In this document: positions 17,376 through 28,108 of the stretch, piece after piece
Layout of the letters: each line of letters starts with the position of its first letter
How positions within the stretch are numbered: position 1 is the first letter of the stretch
Assembly: GCA_963729165.1 (NCBI GenBank)
Contig: CAVSMM010000013.1
Coordinates: 124,001-188,000, forward strand
Direction: 5' to 3'
Source: JACCZX01 sp963729165
Lineage (GTDB): Bacteria > Pseudomonadota > Gammaproteobacteria > Burkholderiales > Burkholderiaceae_F
Length of the DNA: 64,000 bases
Notes under the pieces: model-generated
The model's database searches: none
What the model was told of the DNA's origin: nothing
The model's input: the letters and a program-made list of their open reading frames with translations, nothing else
Made by a program: the position numbers and the translations under genes

Positions 17376-17853
17376 CTAAAACGGAATGTCGTCATCCATT
17401 TCCGCGACACTTGGCGCTGGCTTCGTGCTCCTGGAAGCTGGAAGGCGAGGTCGAGCGCGCCGGCGCGCGGGAGTCTTCGCCAGCGTCAAAGTCTCCGCCT
17501 GCGCCGCCCCCCATCCCTTCGCGTGAACCCAACATCTGCATGTTGTCTGCGATCACTTCGGTCGTGTAACGATCCTGCCCTTCTTTATCCTGCCACTTGC
17601 GAGTGCGCAACTTACCTTCGACGTACACCGGCCGGCCCTTCTTCAAATACTCGCCCGCGATTTCGGCGAGGCGGCCGAAAAACGCGACTTTGTGCCACTC
17701 GGTTGCCTCTTTCATTTCGCCGGTCGCCTTATCTTTCCAGCGATCCGATGTCGCGATAGTGATATTCGTGACTGCCGCGCCGTCGGCCGTATACCGAGTC
17801 TCGGGATCACGGCCCAGATTTCCGATCAATATCACTTTGTTAACGGATGCCAT
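17376..17853 (-). CDS. ssb: Single-stranded DNA-binding protein SSB (frameshift near C-terminus)
   Basis: OB-fold SSB used in replication, repair and recombination. Starts MASVNKVILIGNLGRDPETR, with ATSDRWKDKATGEMKEATEW and GRPVYVEGKLRTRKWQDKEG as usual. The raw frame ends in a nonsense tail, but one base too many at about 17409-17412 hides the true end VAEMDDDIPF, the acidic tip that recruits partner proteins; its stop codon is at 17376-17378. The linker is short and Gly/Ser-rich. Length about 158 aa after repair. It lies next to the MFS gene and close to uvrA, a common betaproteobacterial grouping. Confidence 0.92.
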
Positions 17854-17900
17854 CGCACTCTCCTCGCTGTTCTTTGCACTGAAGTTGTCTTCCCCGACCT

Positions 17901-19115
17901 CTAAATTGGCAGCGGCTCACTGGCGCTCCTGACCGGTATCTGACGCATGCCGAGAGCGATCAGCCACCACGCCGCCAACGCGATTGCCGCGAACACGAAC
18001 ACCGCTTCGGAACCCCACATGGCGACGATGCTGCCACCGAGCGCACCGCCGGCGAAGAGCCCCAACGCCTGCGCCGTATTGTAGAGGCCCAACGCCAGCC
18101 CTTTGGCCGACGCCGGTGCAAGCCGTGACACCAATGACGGCAAACTTGCTTCCAGGATGTTGAATCCGGTGAAGAAAATCAGCAGCCATAGCGCCATCCA
18201 CAGAATTGTCTCGCCCAGCAGCACGAATCCCAGCTGAGCCGCCAATACGAGCACGATCGAGCCGATAAAAAGAGGTCGCATCAGACCGAGGCGCTCGGCC
18301 GCGATCAGTGGCTTCGCCATCAATGCGAACGACAACATCACGGTCGGCAAGTAAATCTTCCAGTGTTCGGACAGCGGCAAACCGCGCTGAACCAGCAGGA
18401 TCGGAATGACGACAAACATCGCCATCAGAACGGCGTGCAACACAAAGATGCCGATGTTGAGGCGAGCCAGCTGCAGGTCGAACAGCACGGCTTGTGTGCG
18501 CGAGGACTCTACGTCAGGCGTGACCTCCGCGACTGCCGCCGAGGGCACAACCCAGAACAGAACCCCGATCGCCACGACGACCAGCACGCCGGTCAGAGCG
18601 AAGAGACCGCGCACCCCGACGGTCGGATAAAGCAATGGCGCCAGTACCAAGGAGCCGGCGAATGTCAGTGCCACCGATCCGCCGACCAAGGCCATCGCCT
18701 TGGTCCGATGCTCGTCGCGAGTGCTATCGGCAATAAATGCGGTCACTGCGGCCGAGATTGCACCCGCGCCCTGGACAGCTCGGCCGACGATGGTCCAGAC
18801 AATGTCGGTCGCAAGCGCTGCGAGGAAACTGCCGGCGGCAAAGACGACCAGGCCAGCCGCGATGACTGGTTTGCGCCCCCAACGATCACTCGCCGCTCCA
18901 TAGAGAATCTGCAGCAGGCCCTGCGTCAGCCCGTAAATGCCCAGCGCGAGGCCGACAAGCGTCGCATCGGTCCCACCCGGTAGCGACTGGGCGTACACCG
19001 CAAACACCGGCAGGATCAGGAACAGGCCCAACAGTCGCAGCGCGAATATCGACGCCAGCGAAACGCTGGCCCGTATTTCAAGCCGGCTCATCCGCGATTC
19101 AGTTGGAACGGTCAT
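17901..19115 (-). CDS. Major facilitator superfamily transporter
   Basis: 404 aa from ATG 19115 (MTVPTESRMSRLEIRASV); the open frame extends a further 222 bp upstream but that part is charged, unlike a membrane protein, and crosses the divergent uvrA promoter. Twelve hydrophobic segments are visible with the MFS loop 2-3 motif YGAASDRWGRKPVI and RAVQGAGAISAAVTAFI. Such drug-efflux-like transporters commonly sit between ssb and uvrA in Burkholderiales. The substrate cannot be told from sequence. ATG 19091 is an alternative start. Confidence 0.85.
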   Translation of the reverse strand: MTVPTESRMSRLEIRASVSLASIFALRLLGLFLILPVFAVYAQSLPGGTDATLVGLALGIYGLTQGLLQILYGAASDRWGRKPVIAAGLVVFAAGSFLAALATDIVWTIVGRAVQGAGAISAAVTAFIADSTRDEHRTKAMALVGGSVALTFAGSLVLAPLLYPTVGVRGLFALTGVLVVVAIGVLFWVVPSAAVAEVTPDVESSRTQAVLFDLQLARLNIGIFVLHAVLMAMFVVIPILLVQRGLPLSEHWKIYLPTVMLSFALMAKPLIAAERLGLMRPLFIGSIVLVLAAQLGFVLLGETILWMALWLLIFFTGFNILEASLPSLVSRLAPASAKGLALGLYNTAQALGLFAGGALGGSIVAMWGSEAVFVFAAIALAAWWLIALGMRQIPVRSASEPLPI

Positions 19116-19256
19116 GCCGGAATTGATCTGCTGAGAGCGGCGCTGACCGAGGTACATCGGGCTACATACGAGGCCGCGTATGAGTTTGTAGTTATAGTAA
19201 CAAGTTGCCCTTTTGATTCGCACGATTTGCCCCACCCTAGCAGCATTGAGCATCCA

Positions 19257-22165
19257 ATGAGCGCATTGCGCAACAGCGCCGAAACTCTGAACACCATACG
19301 TACGGAACACATCAGAGTACGGGGCGCACGCACGCACAATCTGAAGAACATCGATCTCGATCTGCCTCGTCAGCGGCTGATCGTCATCACCGGTCTTTCG
19401 GGCTCGGGCAAGTCGTCTCTCGCCTTCGACACGCTGTACGCCGAAGGTCAGCGGCGCTACGTCGAATCCTTGTCTGCCTACGCGAGGCAGTTTTTGCAGC
19501 TGATGGAGAAGCCCGATGTCGATTTGATCGAGGGGCTGTCGCCGGCAATTTCGATCGAGCAGCGCTCGGCATCACACAACCCGCGATCGACCGTCGGCAC
19601 CGTCACCGAAATTCATGACTATCTGCGGCTGCTGTACGCGCGCGTCGGAACGCCGTACTGCCCGATTCACAAGTTGCCGCTGCAATCTCAAAGCGTGTCG
19701 CAGATGGTCGATACAACGCTGCGCCTGCCCGCTGAGACTCGAGTGATGGTGCTGGCACCAGTGATCCGCGATCGGAAAGGCGAATTCGCTGAATTTTTCG
19801 ACGATATGCAGACGCAGGGATTTGTGCGCTTCCGTATCGATGGCGCCATTGTCGAAGCCGACGCTTTGCCACCGCTGAAGAAAGCTGAGAAACATTCACT
19901 CGACGTTGTCGTCGATCGCCTGAAGGTGCGCGCCGATGCGCAGCAGCGCCTGGCCGAATCATTCGAAACCGCGCTGCGGCTGGCCGACGGCCGCGCCTTG
20001 CTGCTTGACCTCGACGATGGCCGCGAGACGCTGTTCTCAAGCCGATTCGCGTGCCCCGAGTGCGACTACTCGTTGTCCGAGCTCGAGCCTCGATTGTTTT
20101 CGTTCAACAATCCGATGGGCGCGTGCGAAGCCTGCGACGGCCTCGGACAGGTTGACTACTTCGACGAGAGTCGAGTCGTCGCGCACCCCGAGTTGTCGCT
20201 CGCAAGCGGGGCGATCAAGGGTTGGGACGCGCGCAATCAGTACTACTTCCAGATGCTGACCACGCTTGCACAGCACTACGGGTTCGATGTCGACGCTCCA
20301 TTCGAGGAGCTTCCACAGAGCGCGAAAGATGTGGTTCTGAAAGGCTCCGGCGAAACCGAGATCGCATTTGCGTATACCAATGAGCGCGGTCGCAAGATGC
20401 TGCGACGCCATCCTTTCGAAGGCGTCATCCCGAACTTGCAACGACGCTTTCGGGAAACCGATTCGTCGGTGGTGCGCGAAGAGCTCGGCAAGCTGCGCAG
20501 CCGGCGACCATGCCCGGTATGCGAAGGGACGCGGCTGCGGCGCGAGGCGCGCAATGTGTTCATCGGCGAAGGCGCCGATCGGCGCGGCATTTATCAGATC
20601 GCGGCGGCACCGCTGCGTGAAGCGTTTGAATACTTCGAGCGCCTTGATTTCGCCGGGTCGAAGAAGGAAATCGCCGGCAAGATCGTCAAGGAAATCGGCT
20701 CGCGCCTGCGCTTTCTGGTCAACGTCGGGCTCGACTATCTGTCGCTCGATCGCTCTGCCGAGACGCTATCGGGCGGTGAATCGCAACGTATACGCCTGGC
20801 GTCGCAGATTGGCTCGGGTCTAACGGGCGTGATGTACGTGCTCGACGAGCCTTCGATCGGTCTGCATCAACGCGATAACGGCCGCTTGATCGACACGCTG
20901 AGAGCACCTGCGTGACTTCGGCAACACCGTGATCGTCGTCGAGCACGACGAGGACGCGATTCGCGCCGCCGACTACGTCGTTGACATGGGGCCCGGCGCG
21001 GGCGTGCACGGCGGCGAAGTCATCGCGGAGGGCACGCTCGACGATGTGCTCGACGATCCGAACTCGTTGACCGGCCAGTATCTGTCCGGGCGGCGGCAGA
21101 TCGAGGTGCCGAACGACCGCACGCCTCCGTTTACGACGTGGCTGAAGGTGAGCGACGCGCACGGCAACAATTTGAAGAACGTCACGCTGGAAATTCCGGT
21201 CGGGCTGTTGACGTGCGTCACCGGCGTCTCGGGCTCCGGCAAATCGACGCTGATCAACGACACGCTGTACGCGGCGGTCGCGCGCCATTTGTACGGCTCA
21301 TCCGCCGAGCCGGCGCCGTACGAATCGATCGACGGGATCGAAAACTTCGACAAGGTGATCAATGTCGATCAAGGCGCGATCGGTCGCACGCCGCGGTCGA
21401 ATCCTGCGACGTACACGGGACTCTTTACACCGATTCGCGAGTTGTTTGCCGAAACGCCGACGGCGCGCGAGCGCGGCTACGAAGCCGGCCGATTTTCATT
21501 CAACGTCAAAGGCGGTCGCTGCGAGACGTGCCAGGGCGACGGCGTCATCAAGGTCGAGATGCACTTTCTGCCGGACGTTTACGTGCCGTGCGACATCTGC
21601 CATGGCAAGCGTTACAACCGCGAAACGCTCGAAGTGCACTACAAGGGCAAAAGCATCGCCGACGTGCTCGACCTGACCGTCGAAGATGCGTTCGAGTTCT
21701 TCAATGCGGTACCCAGCTATCGCGCGCAAGCTACAAACACTGATCGACGTCGGGCTTGCCTACATCAAGCTGGGGCAGAGTGCGGTGACGCTGTCCGGCG
21801 GCGAAGCACAGCGAGTGAAGCTGTCGCTCGAGCTGTCGAAGCGCGATACCGGCCGCACGCTGTACATCCTCGACGAGCCGACAACCGGATTGCACTTTCA
21901 CGACATCGCCTTGCTGCTGAAGGTGCTGCACCAGTTGCGCGACAGCGGCAACACGGTAATCGTTATCGAGCACAATCTCGACGTGATCAAGACGGCCGAC
22001 TGGGTCGTCGACCTCGGTCCCGAAGGCGGCGACGGCGGCGGCGAGATCATTGCCAGCGGCCCGCCCGAAGTGGTGGCCGCGAGTAAGCAGAGCTACACCG
22101 GGCGTTATCTCGCACCGGTGCTTGGACGTCAGCGCCCGCAGCAGCGTTTGGCCGTCGGGCGCTGA
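19257..22165 (+). CDS. uvrA: Excinuclease ABC subunit A, UvrA (two frameshifts)
   Basis: Damage-recognition ATPase of nucleotide excision repair, about 968 aa after repair. Walker A of the first ABC domain is GLSGSGKSS (residues 45-53); the first zinc module is CPECDYSL with CEACDGLG; the first signature is LSGGESQRIRLASQIGSGL; the second Walker A is GVSGSGKST, the second zinc site CETCQGDG/CDICHGKR, and the last signature LSGGEAQRVKLSLELSKR. Two single extra bases interrupt it: one C at 20907-20908 (IDTLRAL-RDFGNT) and one C at 21712-21714 (FNAVP-AIARKL). Every motif is intact on either side, so I consider the gene functional and the breaks likely sequence errors. Confidence 0.93.
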
Positions 22166-22185
22166 ACCACTGCGAACGCCTGAGC

Positions 22186-23274
22186 TTATTTGCGATCGGT
22201 GTCGCGCGTCGGCGCCGTTTTCAGTGAGTAGTCGGCGGGCACCTTGAACAGCTCTGCATTGGGTTCCTCGCGCTTGATGCCTTCGAGACGATAGATGCGC
22301 TCGCCCGACCGAGGGTCCGCATGGCGCGTCAAGACGACGACATTCAGCTCAGGCGAATGCCAGCGCTCCGACACGATCTCGATCGGCAGCTTGTTACCGA
22401 TGCGTCCCGCCGGGATCGTCCACGTCGTTTTGTTGCCGTCGGCACGTACGCCGTCGAAGTCTCGGCTGCCAAGCGACGACGTCGTTCCCGGTCCGGGTGG
22501 AGGCATCATCGCCGACGACGGCATTGAAGGAAACGCTGCATGTTCGTCTTCCCTGCGGATCACTTCGACGTGATCGGTCACAACGTGTGACCGAGCCGCG
22601 GCGGCATCGCCGCTGATGATGACGGTGCGCTCTCTGGAGCGCTCGACGCGCTCCGGATTTCGCTCGCTCGCGCGCTCGCCGCGCATCCGTTCAGTGAACT
22701 CACGCCCCCAGCGCCGCATCTCTTCGCCCCATGAACGCGCTTCCTCCGGGCTCATCTGCGAATGCGGCTTCGATGGCTGAGGCGGCGGCGGGACCGCTCC
22801 GACGGGTGGGACTGGAGGAACCGGAGGCACCGGCGGTACGTGTATTCGCTGTGAAATCCTGAGCTCGCGAGCGCTCCGCTTTTGGGTGTTCAGAACGTAC
22901 GCCTTGCCAGCGACCACATCGTTGATGAACACCGCACCGCCCGCCTGCTCCTGGCGGGTGCGTCCCTGGCTGTCGCGATAAAGCTTGATCGACGAACTGC
23001 GCTCAATGCGGTTGCCGTCATTCAATAGCTGGCGCGTTTCGTTGACCGCGGTGGCGGCATACGGTGCGCCTTTGATCACGCTGCGCCCGCCGAGCTCCGA
23101 AGACACGAACATCATCATGTCGTCTCCGGCACCGAACGGAAACGCGGGTGGCAACGGCGCCATCGGCGGTGTCGGCGCAACGGGAGGTGCCGGCGGTGGA
23201 GGCGCAGGCGTTTGTGCTGCCGCGACAGCCCAGACTCCGAACAGACAGATCGCGACAATTACTTTCGACATCAT
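22186..23274 (-). CDS. Secreted proline-rich protein of the ECF sigma operon (unknown function)
   Basis: About 362 aa from ATG 23274, preceded by AAGGA at good spacing; upstream in-frame sequence belongs to the anti-sigma gene in another frame. Sec signal MSKVIVAICLFGVWAVAAAQ, then a Pro-rich stretch, a folded part (FVSSELGGRSVIKGAPYAAT), a VPPVPPVPPVPPVG repeat, a charged Arg/Glu segment and a C-terminal domain ending in IYRLEGIKREEPNAELFKVP. The last part resembles proteins that report on modified or processed envelope substrates, but I do not recognise a family. Last gene of a sigma/anti-sigma operon, so probably an envelope-stress output or sensor. Confidence 0.7.
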   Translation of the reverse strand: MMSKVIVAICLFGVWAVAAAQTPAPPPPAPPVAPTPPMAPLPPAFPFGAGDDMMMFVSSELGGRSVIKGAPYAATAVNETRQLLNDGNRIERSSSIKLYRDSQGRTRQEQAGGAVFINDVVAGKAYVLNTQKRSARELRISQRIHVPPVPPVPPVPPVGAVPPPPQPSKPHSQMSPEEARSWGEEMRRWGREFTERMRGERASERNPERVERSRERTVIISGDAAAARSHVVTDHVEVIRREDEHAAFPSMPSSAMMPPPGPGTTSSLGSRDFDGVRADGNKTTWTIPAGRIGNKLPIEIVSERWHSPELNVVVLTRHADPRSGERIYRLEGIKREEPNAELFKVPADYSLKTAPTRDTDRK

Positions 23275-23282
23275 GCTTCCTT

Positions 23283-23780
23283 TCATTCGGCAAAACGCAC
23301 GGCCAGCAGCAGCCCGGTCGGCGACAACAGGAATTCGGCGCGGACCGGCTGATCGATCCGCGCCGGATCGACCGGCAGCCCGTAGTCGGACAGCGCGGAC
23401 CCGGCCACTTGCGAAGAAACAATCAACGCAGACGGCTCTGCAGCGATTGCTTCGGACGCCACCAACGCCAAAAACGGAGTGCGCACCGCTGCATCGCGCG
23501 GCGGCGCATTGCGGGAGAAGCACCACAGCGCTATTGCGATGGCAAGCGTCGCCGCACCGGCAAGCGTCGCCGCACGCCAGTTAAGCAGCCGACGCCAGAT
23601 GCTCGGAACCCGGCGAGCGCAGCGCTGGAGTGGCTGTGCGTGTGGCCGCTACAGATTGCAGCGCCCTCATCTCTCGCACTCGACCAGCAGTTGTTGCTCG
23701 GCAAGCTGATCGGGTTGGCGCTCCGCGAGTTCGCAGCGCGCTGCTGCCAGCCAATCATCGAGCCTTGTGTTCTGTTCCAT
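23283..23780 (-). CDS. Putative anti-sigma factor, single-pass membrane protein (two compensating frameshifts)
   Basis: Starts MEQNTRLDDWLAAARCELA 13 bp after the sigma gene stop. After LLVECER the frame breaks (one base missing) and again before WRRLLNWRAATLAGAA (one base extra). That restores a membrane helix (ATLAIAIALWCF) and a periplasmic tail ending SPTGLLLAVRFAE. About 165 aa with short cytoplasmic, membrane and periplasmic parts, the layout of ECF anti-sigma factors. No zinc HxxxCxxC motif is seen. The role is inferred from operon position and topology. Confidence 0.6.
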
Positions 23781-23793
23781 CGTCGGCTCCCGC

Positions 23794-24402
23794 CTATTCA
23801 ACCTGACTGTTCAACAACAACTGTGCCAACTTCGCTTTCGCGCGCGAAAGCCGCGAGCGCACGGTTCCGAGCTCGATGCCCGAGACAGCCGCGGCATCTG
23901 CGTACGACATTTCCTGCAACTCGACCAGGATCAGTACATCGCGAAAGATCGGCGGCAGCTTGCGGATCGCGTCGTACAGAATGTCCAGCGAGCGCGCTCG
24001 TTCCAAGCGATCCGACGGCAGCGCGGGAGCGTCCTCGCCAACGCGCGCTTCGACCAGCGCATCGAAGTCGTCGACCGATTGCATACGCGAATCAATTGCT
24101 CGATACGCCCTAAAGCGGGCAATGCCGCACAAGTACGCCGCGAATGATCCACGCGCTGCGTCGTATCCGCTCAACCCTCCGAGCAGCTCGACGAACACGT
24201 CCTGCATGATGTCGGCCGCCTGCGACTCGGAACCGGTCAGAAGCCAAACGAACCGATAAACCGCGGCCCGATGGCGGCGATACAGCGCGGTAAATGCAGC
24301 TTCGTCGCCGGATACAGCCGCCCGAAGCACACGCGCTTCGTCGAATTCGTCGGCCCCGCTGGACGCTGCATGACTGCGCAACGAGCGCGGGTGCCACGGC
24401 AC
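23794..24402 (-). CDS. ECF-type RNA polymerase sigma factor
   Basis: 202 aa. Region 2: FTALYRRHRAAVYRFVWLLT and QAADIMQDVFVELL (-10 recognition). Region 4: LPPIFRDVLILVELQEMSYADAAAVSGIELGTVRSRLSRAKAKL (-35 recognition helix-turn-helix). No long C-terminal extension. Heads a three-gene operon with a small membrane protein and a secreted Pro-rich protein, the usual anti-sigma-controlled arrangement. The N-terminal 20 residues are uncertain because alternative starts exist. Confidence 0.85.
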   Translation of the reverse strand: MPWHPRSLRSHAASSGADEFDEARVLRAAVSGDEAAFTALYRRHRAAVYRFVWLLTGSESQAADIMQDVFVELLGGLSGYDAARGSFAAYLCGIARFRAYRAIDSRMQSVDDFDALVEARVGEDAPALPSDRLERARSLDILYDAIRKLPPIFRDVLILVELQEMSYADAAAVSGIELGTVRSRLSRAKAKLAQLLLNSQVE

Positions 24403-24492
24403 CGGATGGATCGAAAGCCACGACAGAGCCTCTCGCGTTGCTCATCTGCAGGCTATTGCGTCCAGCGGCGGCAAAAGTTCCCGCTTCTGGAT

Positions 24493-26478
24493 TTACTTTC
24501 GCAGGAGCCGTTGCTCTGCAAGCTCCAGCGCGTCGGGCACGCCTCGCAAGACAACGACATCGCCCACTTCCAACCGCATGTCGGGGCTGGGGTCTGCCCC
24601 GCGGATTCCGCGCCGGCGCACCGAAGTCACCTCGGCTCCGATGGTTGCCAGATCCAAATCACGCAGCGCTTCGCCGACTGCCGCCGCATCAGCCTCGATT
24701 GGCACCGAATGCAGACGTTCGTGGTCATCATCATCGATCGCGTCTTGCTCGTCGCCAATGCTGTGAAAGTGTCCGCGCAACAGCCGATAACGTTGGTCGC
24801 GCGCTTCGCGCACGCGTTTGACGACACGCGCCAACGGGACACCGAGCAGCACCAACGCGTGGGAGCCGAGCATCAGGCTGCCCTCCAGAATTTCGGGAAC
24901 GACTTCGGTCGCGCCCGCGCGGGTGAGTTGCTCGAGGTCATGATCGTCATAGGTGCGCACGATGACCGGCAGACTGGGATTTAAGTCGTGCGCGTGATGC
25001 AGAACTTTTAACGCCGAGTGCGTATCGGCATAGGTAATCACCAGCGCCGAGGCGCGAGTAATGCCCGCCGCGACCAGCGCTTCGCGCCGCCCCGCGTCAC
25101 CGTAGACGACCGACTCTCCTGCGGCGCCGGCATCACGCACCAGATCGGGATCAAGCTCGAGCGCAACGAAAGAAATATTTTCCTGCTCGAGAATTTTCGC
25201 AAGATGCTGCCCGCTACGGCCGAAGCCGCAGATCACGACGTGTTTGTCGACCGCGATCGCTCGCTTTGCGATGTTGGCGATTTCAAGCGATTTGACCAGC
25301 CACTCGGACGAGACGAGCCGCAGCACGATGCGATCGGAATATTGCAGCAGCAGAGGTGCCGCCAACATCGACAACAGCATTGCCGCCAGAACGATCTGTA
25401 GCACCAGTTTATCGATCAGCCCGAGCGCGCCGGCCTGGCTAAGCAAGACGAATCCGAATTCGCCGGCGGTCGCCAGCGCAAGCGCGGTCCGGATCGCTGT
25501 TCCGGCGGTAGAGCCGAGGAAGCGTGCCAGCATGAAAATCAAACTGAACTTGAACGCGACCGGAACAATCAACGCGAGGATCACCCATCCGAAGTTTTCG
25601 ATAACAACCTGAATATTCAGCAACATGCCGATCGTCACAAAAAACAATCCGAGCAGCACGTCGCGAAACGGCTTGATGTCGTCCTCGACGCGGTGCCTGA
25701 ATTCCGTCTCGGCAATCAGCATCCCGGCAATGAAGGCCCCGAGCGCCAGCGATAGTCCGGCGATTTCGGTCATCCAGGCGAGCGCGAGCGTCACGAACAG
25801 AAGATTGAGGGTAAAAAGCTCCTGCGACTTTCTGCGCGCGACCATGTGGAACCACCAGCGCATCACGCGCTGGCCACCGACCAGCAGCAATGTCAGCAGC
25901 ACCGCGGCCTTCAACAGCGCAATTGCCAGTGTCTGCATCAAGACGCCCGCTTCCGCGCTAAGCGCGGGCACGATAACCAGCAGAGGAACGACCGCGAGAT
26001 CCTGAAAGAGCAGCACACCCACGATGCGCTTGCCATGCTCGGTATCGAGCTCTATCCGCTCGGCCAGCATCTTCATCACGATCGCTGTCGACGACATCGC
26101 CAATGCACCGCCCAATGCAAAAGCGCCTGCCAGTCCCACGTTGAAGTAGCGGCCAATCAACCAGCCCGCCAGTAGCGTGATGCCAACGGTCAACACAACT
26201 TGCGCGGCGCCCAGGCCAAGCACGATGCGGCGCATCGCCCGCAACTTCGCCAGCGAAAATTCGAGGCCGATCGAAAACATCAAGAACACGATGCCGAACT
26301 CGGCGAGGTAGCGCGCATCCGAACTGTCAGGCAACAGTCCGAATGCGTGTGGCCCGACCAGAATGCCGACGGTCAGATACGCGAGCAGCGGCGGCAGATG
26401 TAGCAGGCGAAACACGACGACGCCTGCAACGACGCAGAACAGCAGCAACAGCGCGAACTCGAGACCCGATGTCATCAA
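24493..26478 (-). CDS. Kef-type K+/cation:proton antiporter with RCK domains (KefB/KefC/YbaL-like)
   Basis: 661 aa, intact. Twelve or so membrane segments (residues 1-390) carry the CPA2 motifs LAYLTVGILVGPHAFGL, GIVFLMFSIGLEFSLAKL and GALAMSSTAIVMKML. RCK-N follows (HVVICGFGRSGQHLAKIL, a GxGxxG dinucleotide fold) and then RCK-C (MRLEVGDVVVLRGVPDALEL). It exchanges a cation, probably K+, for protons under nucleotide or thiol control. Divergent from kdsD; in many betaproteobacteria this gene flanks the kdsD-lpt operon. Confidence 0.88.
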   Translation of the reverse strand: MMTSGLEFALLLLFCVVAGVVVFRLLHLPPLLAYLTVGILVGPHAFGLLPDSSDARYLAEFGIVFLMFSIGLEFSLAKLRAMRRIVLGLGAAQVVLTVGITLLAGWLIGRYFNVGLAGAFALGGALAMSSTAIVMKMLAERIELDTEHGKRIVGVLLFQDLAVVPLLVIVPALSAEAGVLMQTLAIALLKAAVLLTLLLVGGQRVMRWWFHMVARRKSQELFTLNLLFVTLALAWMTEIAGLSLALGAFIAGMLIAETEFRHRVEDDIKPFRDVLLGLFFVTIGMLLNIQVVIENFGWVILALIVPVAFKFSLIFMLARFLGSTAGTAIRTALALATAGEFGFVLLSQAGALGLIDKLVLQIVLAAMLLSMLAAPLLLQYSDRIVLRLVSSEWLVKSLEIANIAKRAIAVDKHVVICGFGRSGQHLAKILEQENISFVALELDPDLVRDAGAAGESVVYGDAGRREALVAAGITRASALVITYADTHSALKVLHHAHDLNPSLPVIVRTYDDHDLEQLTRAGATEVVPEILEGSLMLGSHALVLLGVPLARVVKRVREARDQRYRLLRGHFHSIGDEQDAIDDDDHERLHSVPIEADAAAVGEALRDLDLATIGAEVTSVRRRGIRGADPSPDMRLEVGDVVVLRGVPDALELAEQRLLRK

Positions 26479-26570
26479 TCAACCGATCGCGCGCGAGCGC
26501 GCTGAGAGCAAAACCCGTGCCAGAAAAAAGTTGCGGTGTATTATCGCTGGCCCTCACAAGTTCAATATCC

Positions 26571-27562
26571 GTGACCTCTCCCAGCCTTGTTGCGACTCCC
26601 GGCGCACTCGCGCTTGCGCGTGAGGTGTTGCAGATTGAAGCGCAGGCAGTTGCCGCGCTGACGGCTCGCATTGATGGCGCTTTTTCCGAAGCAGTCGACC
26701 TTCTGCTCGCGTGCGCGGGCCGAGTCGTCGTCAGCGGCGTCGGCAAGAGTGGACACATCGCTCGCAAGATCGCCGCCACCCTCGCTTCGACCGGAACGCC
26801 GTCGATGTTCGTGCACGCCGCCGAGGCAGCGCACGGCGACCTCGGGATGATTACACGCGAAGACGTCCTGCTGGCGCTGTCGTACTCGGGCGAGGGCGAC
26901 GAATTGCTGACGATGCTTGCCGATCGCCAAGCGCCAGGGAACGCCGTTGGTTGCGATTCACCGGCAATTCTTCGTCGGCACTGGCGAAGCTGGCCGATGT
27001 GCACATTGACGTGCGCGTCGACAAAGAGGCGTGTCCATTGAATTTGGCGCCGACATCATCGACCACCGCGATGCTAGCGATGGGTGACGCGCTGGCGATT
27101 GCGTGTCTGGATGCGCGCGGCTTCGGGCCCGAGGATTTTGCGCGTGCTCATCCGGGCGGCGCGCTGGGGCGCAAGCTTTTGACTTACGTGCGCGACGTGA
27201 TGCGAACTGGAGAGCGAATTCCGATCGTCGGCATCGACGCCAGCGTGATGGACGCGCTGCACGAGATCACGCGCAAACAGATCGGCGTGACCGCTATCGC
27301 TGACAACGATGGGACGTTGGCCGGTATTTTCACCGACGGTGATTTGCGGCGTCTGATTGAGCGCGTCGGCGACGTGCGCACCATGGAAGTGTCGAGCGTT
27401 ATGACTCGAGACCCGCTGACAATTTCGCCCGACAGTCTGGCGGCAGAAGCAGCGCAGCTGATGGATCAGCGGAAAAAAAATGTACTGCTCGCGGTGGACG
27501 ACGGCGGGCAATTGGTCGGTGCGTTGAGCATGCCGGATCTTCTGTCGGCGAAAGTGATTTGA
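26571..27562 (+). CDS. kdsD: Arabinose-5-phosphate isomerase KdsD (two frameshifts)
   Basis: Converts ribulose-5-phosphate to arabinose-5-phosphate, the first step to Kdo for LPS. SIS domain: VVVSGVGKSGHIARKIAATL and DVLLALSYSGEGDELLTML; then tandem CBS domains (MRTGERIPIVGIDASVMDAL and MTRDPLTISPDSLAAEAAQ). One extra T at 26917-26918 and one at 26957-26958 break the frame; removing both gives the expected LPIAKRQGTPLVAITGNSSS. About 329 aa from GTG 26571 (VTSPSLVATPGALALAREV); no better start is seen. The stop overlaps the kdsC ATG (TGATG). Confidence 0.92.
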
Positions 27563-28108
27563 TGCTCACCAGGTCGCGCCTCGAAAACGCCGTGACTGCC
27601 GAACAGCGCGCCGCTCGCGTGCGATTGATGGTGCTCGACGTGGACGGTGTGCTGACCGATGGACGGCTTTACTACGGCCCGCAGGGCGAAGCGATGAAGG
27701 TGTTCGATGTGCGCGACGGGCACGGCATCAAGATGCTGATGAAGCATGGCGTCGAGGTCGCGTTGCTGTCGGCCCGCAGTTCTGACATCGTGGCTGCTCG
27801 GGCGCGCGAGCTGGGCATTTCGCGCGTGCTGCAAGGCCGAGGCGGACAAAGCGAGTGCGTTTGCGGCCCTGCTCGTCGATGCCGGCATCGCCGGCGAAGA
27901 CAGTGGGTTTATGGGCGACGATCTGCCGGACCTGCCGCCGATGCGCGTGGCCGGGTTTGCGGTCACGGTGGTCGATGGTTGCAACGCCGCGAAGGCGGCC
28001 GCGCACTGGATTTCGCCGCATCCCGGCGGGCGCGGCGCCGTGCGCGCGCTTGCGGAATTCATTCTGCATGCAAAGGGCATTGACGTTGATTCGATGGTGC
28101 ACGGATGA
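27562..28108 (+). CDS. kdsC: Kdo-8-phosphate phosphatase KdsC (one frameshift)
   Basis: HAD-family phosphatase releasing Kdo from Kdo-8-phosphate. Motif I MVLDVDGVLTDGRLYYG, motif II ALLSARSSD, motif III/IV GFMGDDLPDLPPM. One extra C at 27837-27838 (LQG-EADKASAFAALL) splits the frame; about 181 aa after repair. No cap domain, as is normal for the tetrameric type. Overlaps kdsD (TGATG) and lptC (ATGA), so the Kdo and LPS-transport genes form one tight operon. Confidence 0.92.

Noticed and set aside
22186..23526. N-terminal extension of the proline-rich protein into the anti-sigma region
   Set aside because: The extension is out of frame with the anti-sigma protein, has shadow composition, and a good ribosome site and signal peptide start at 23274.
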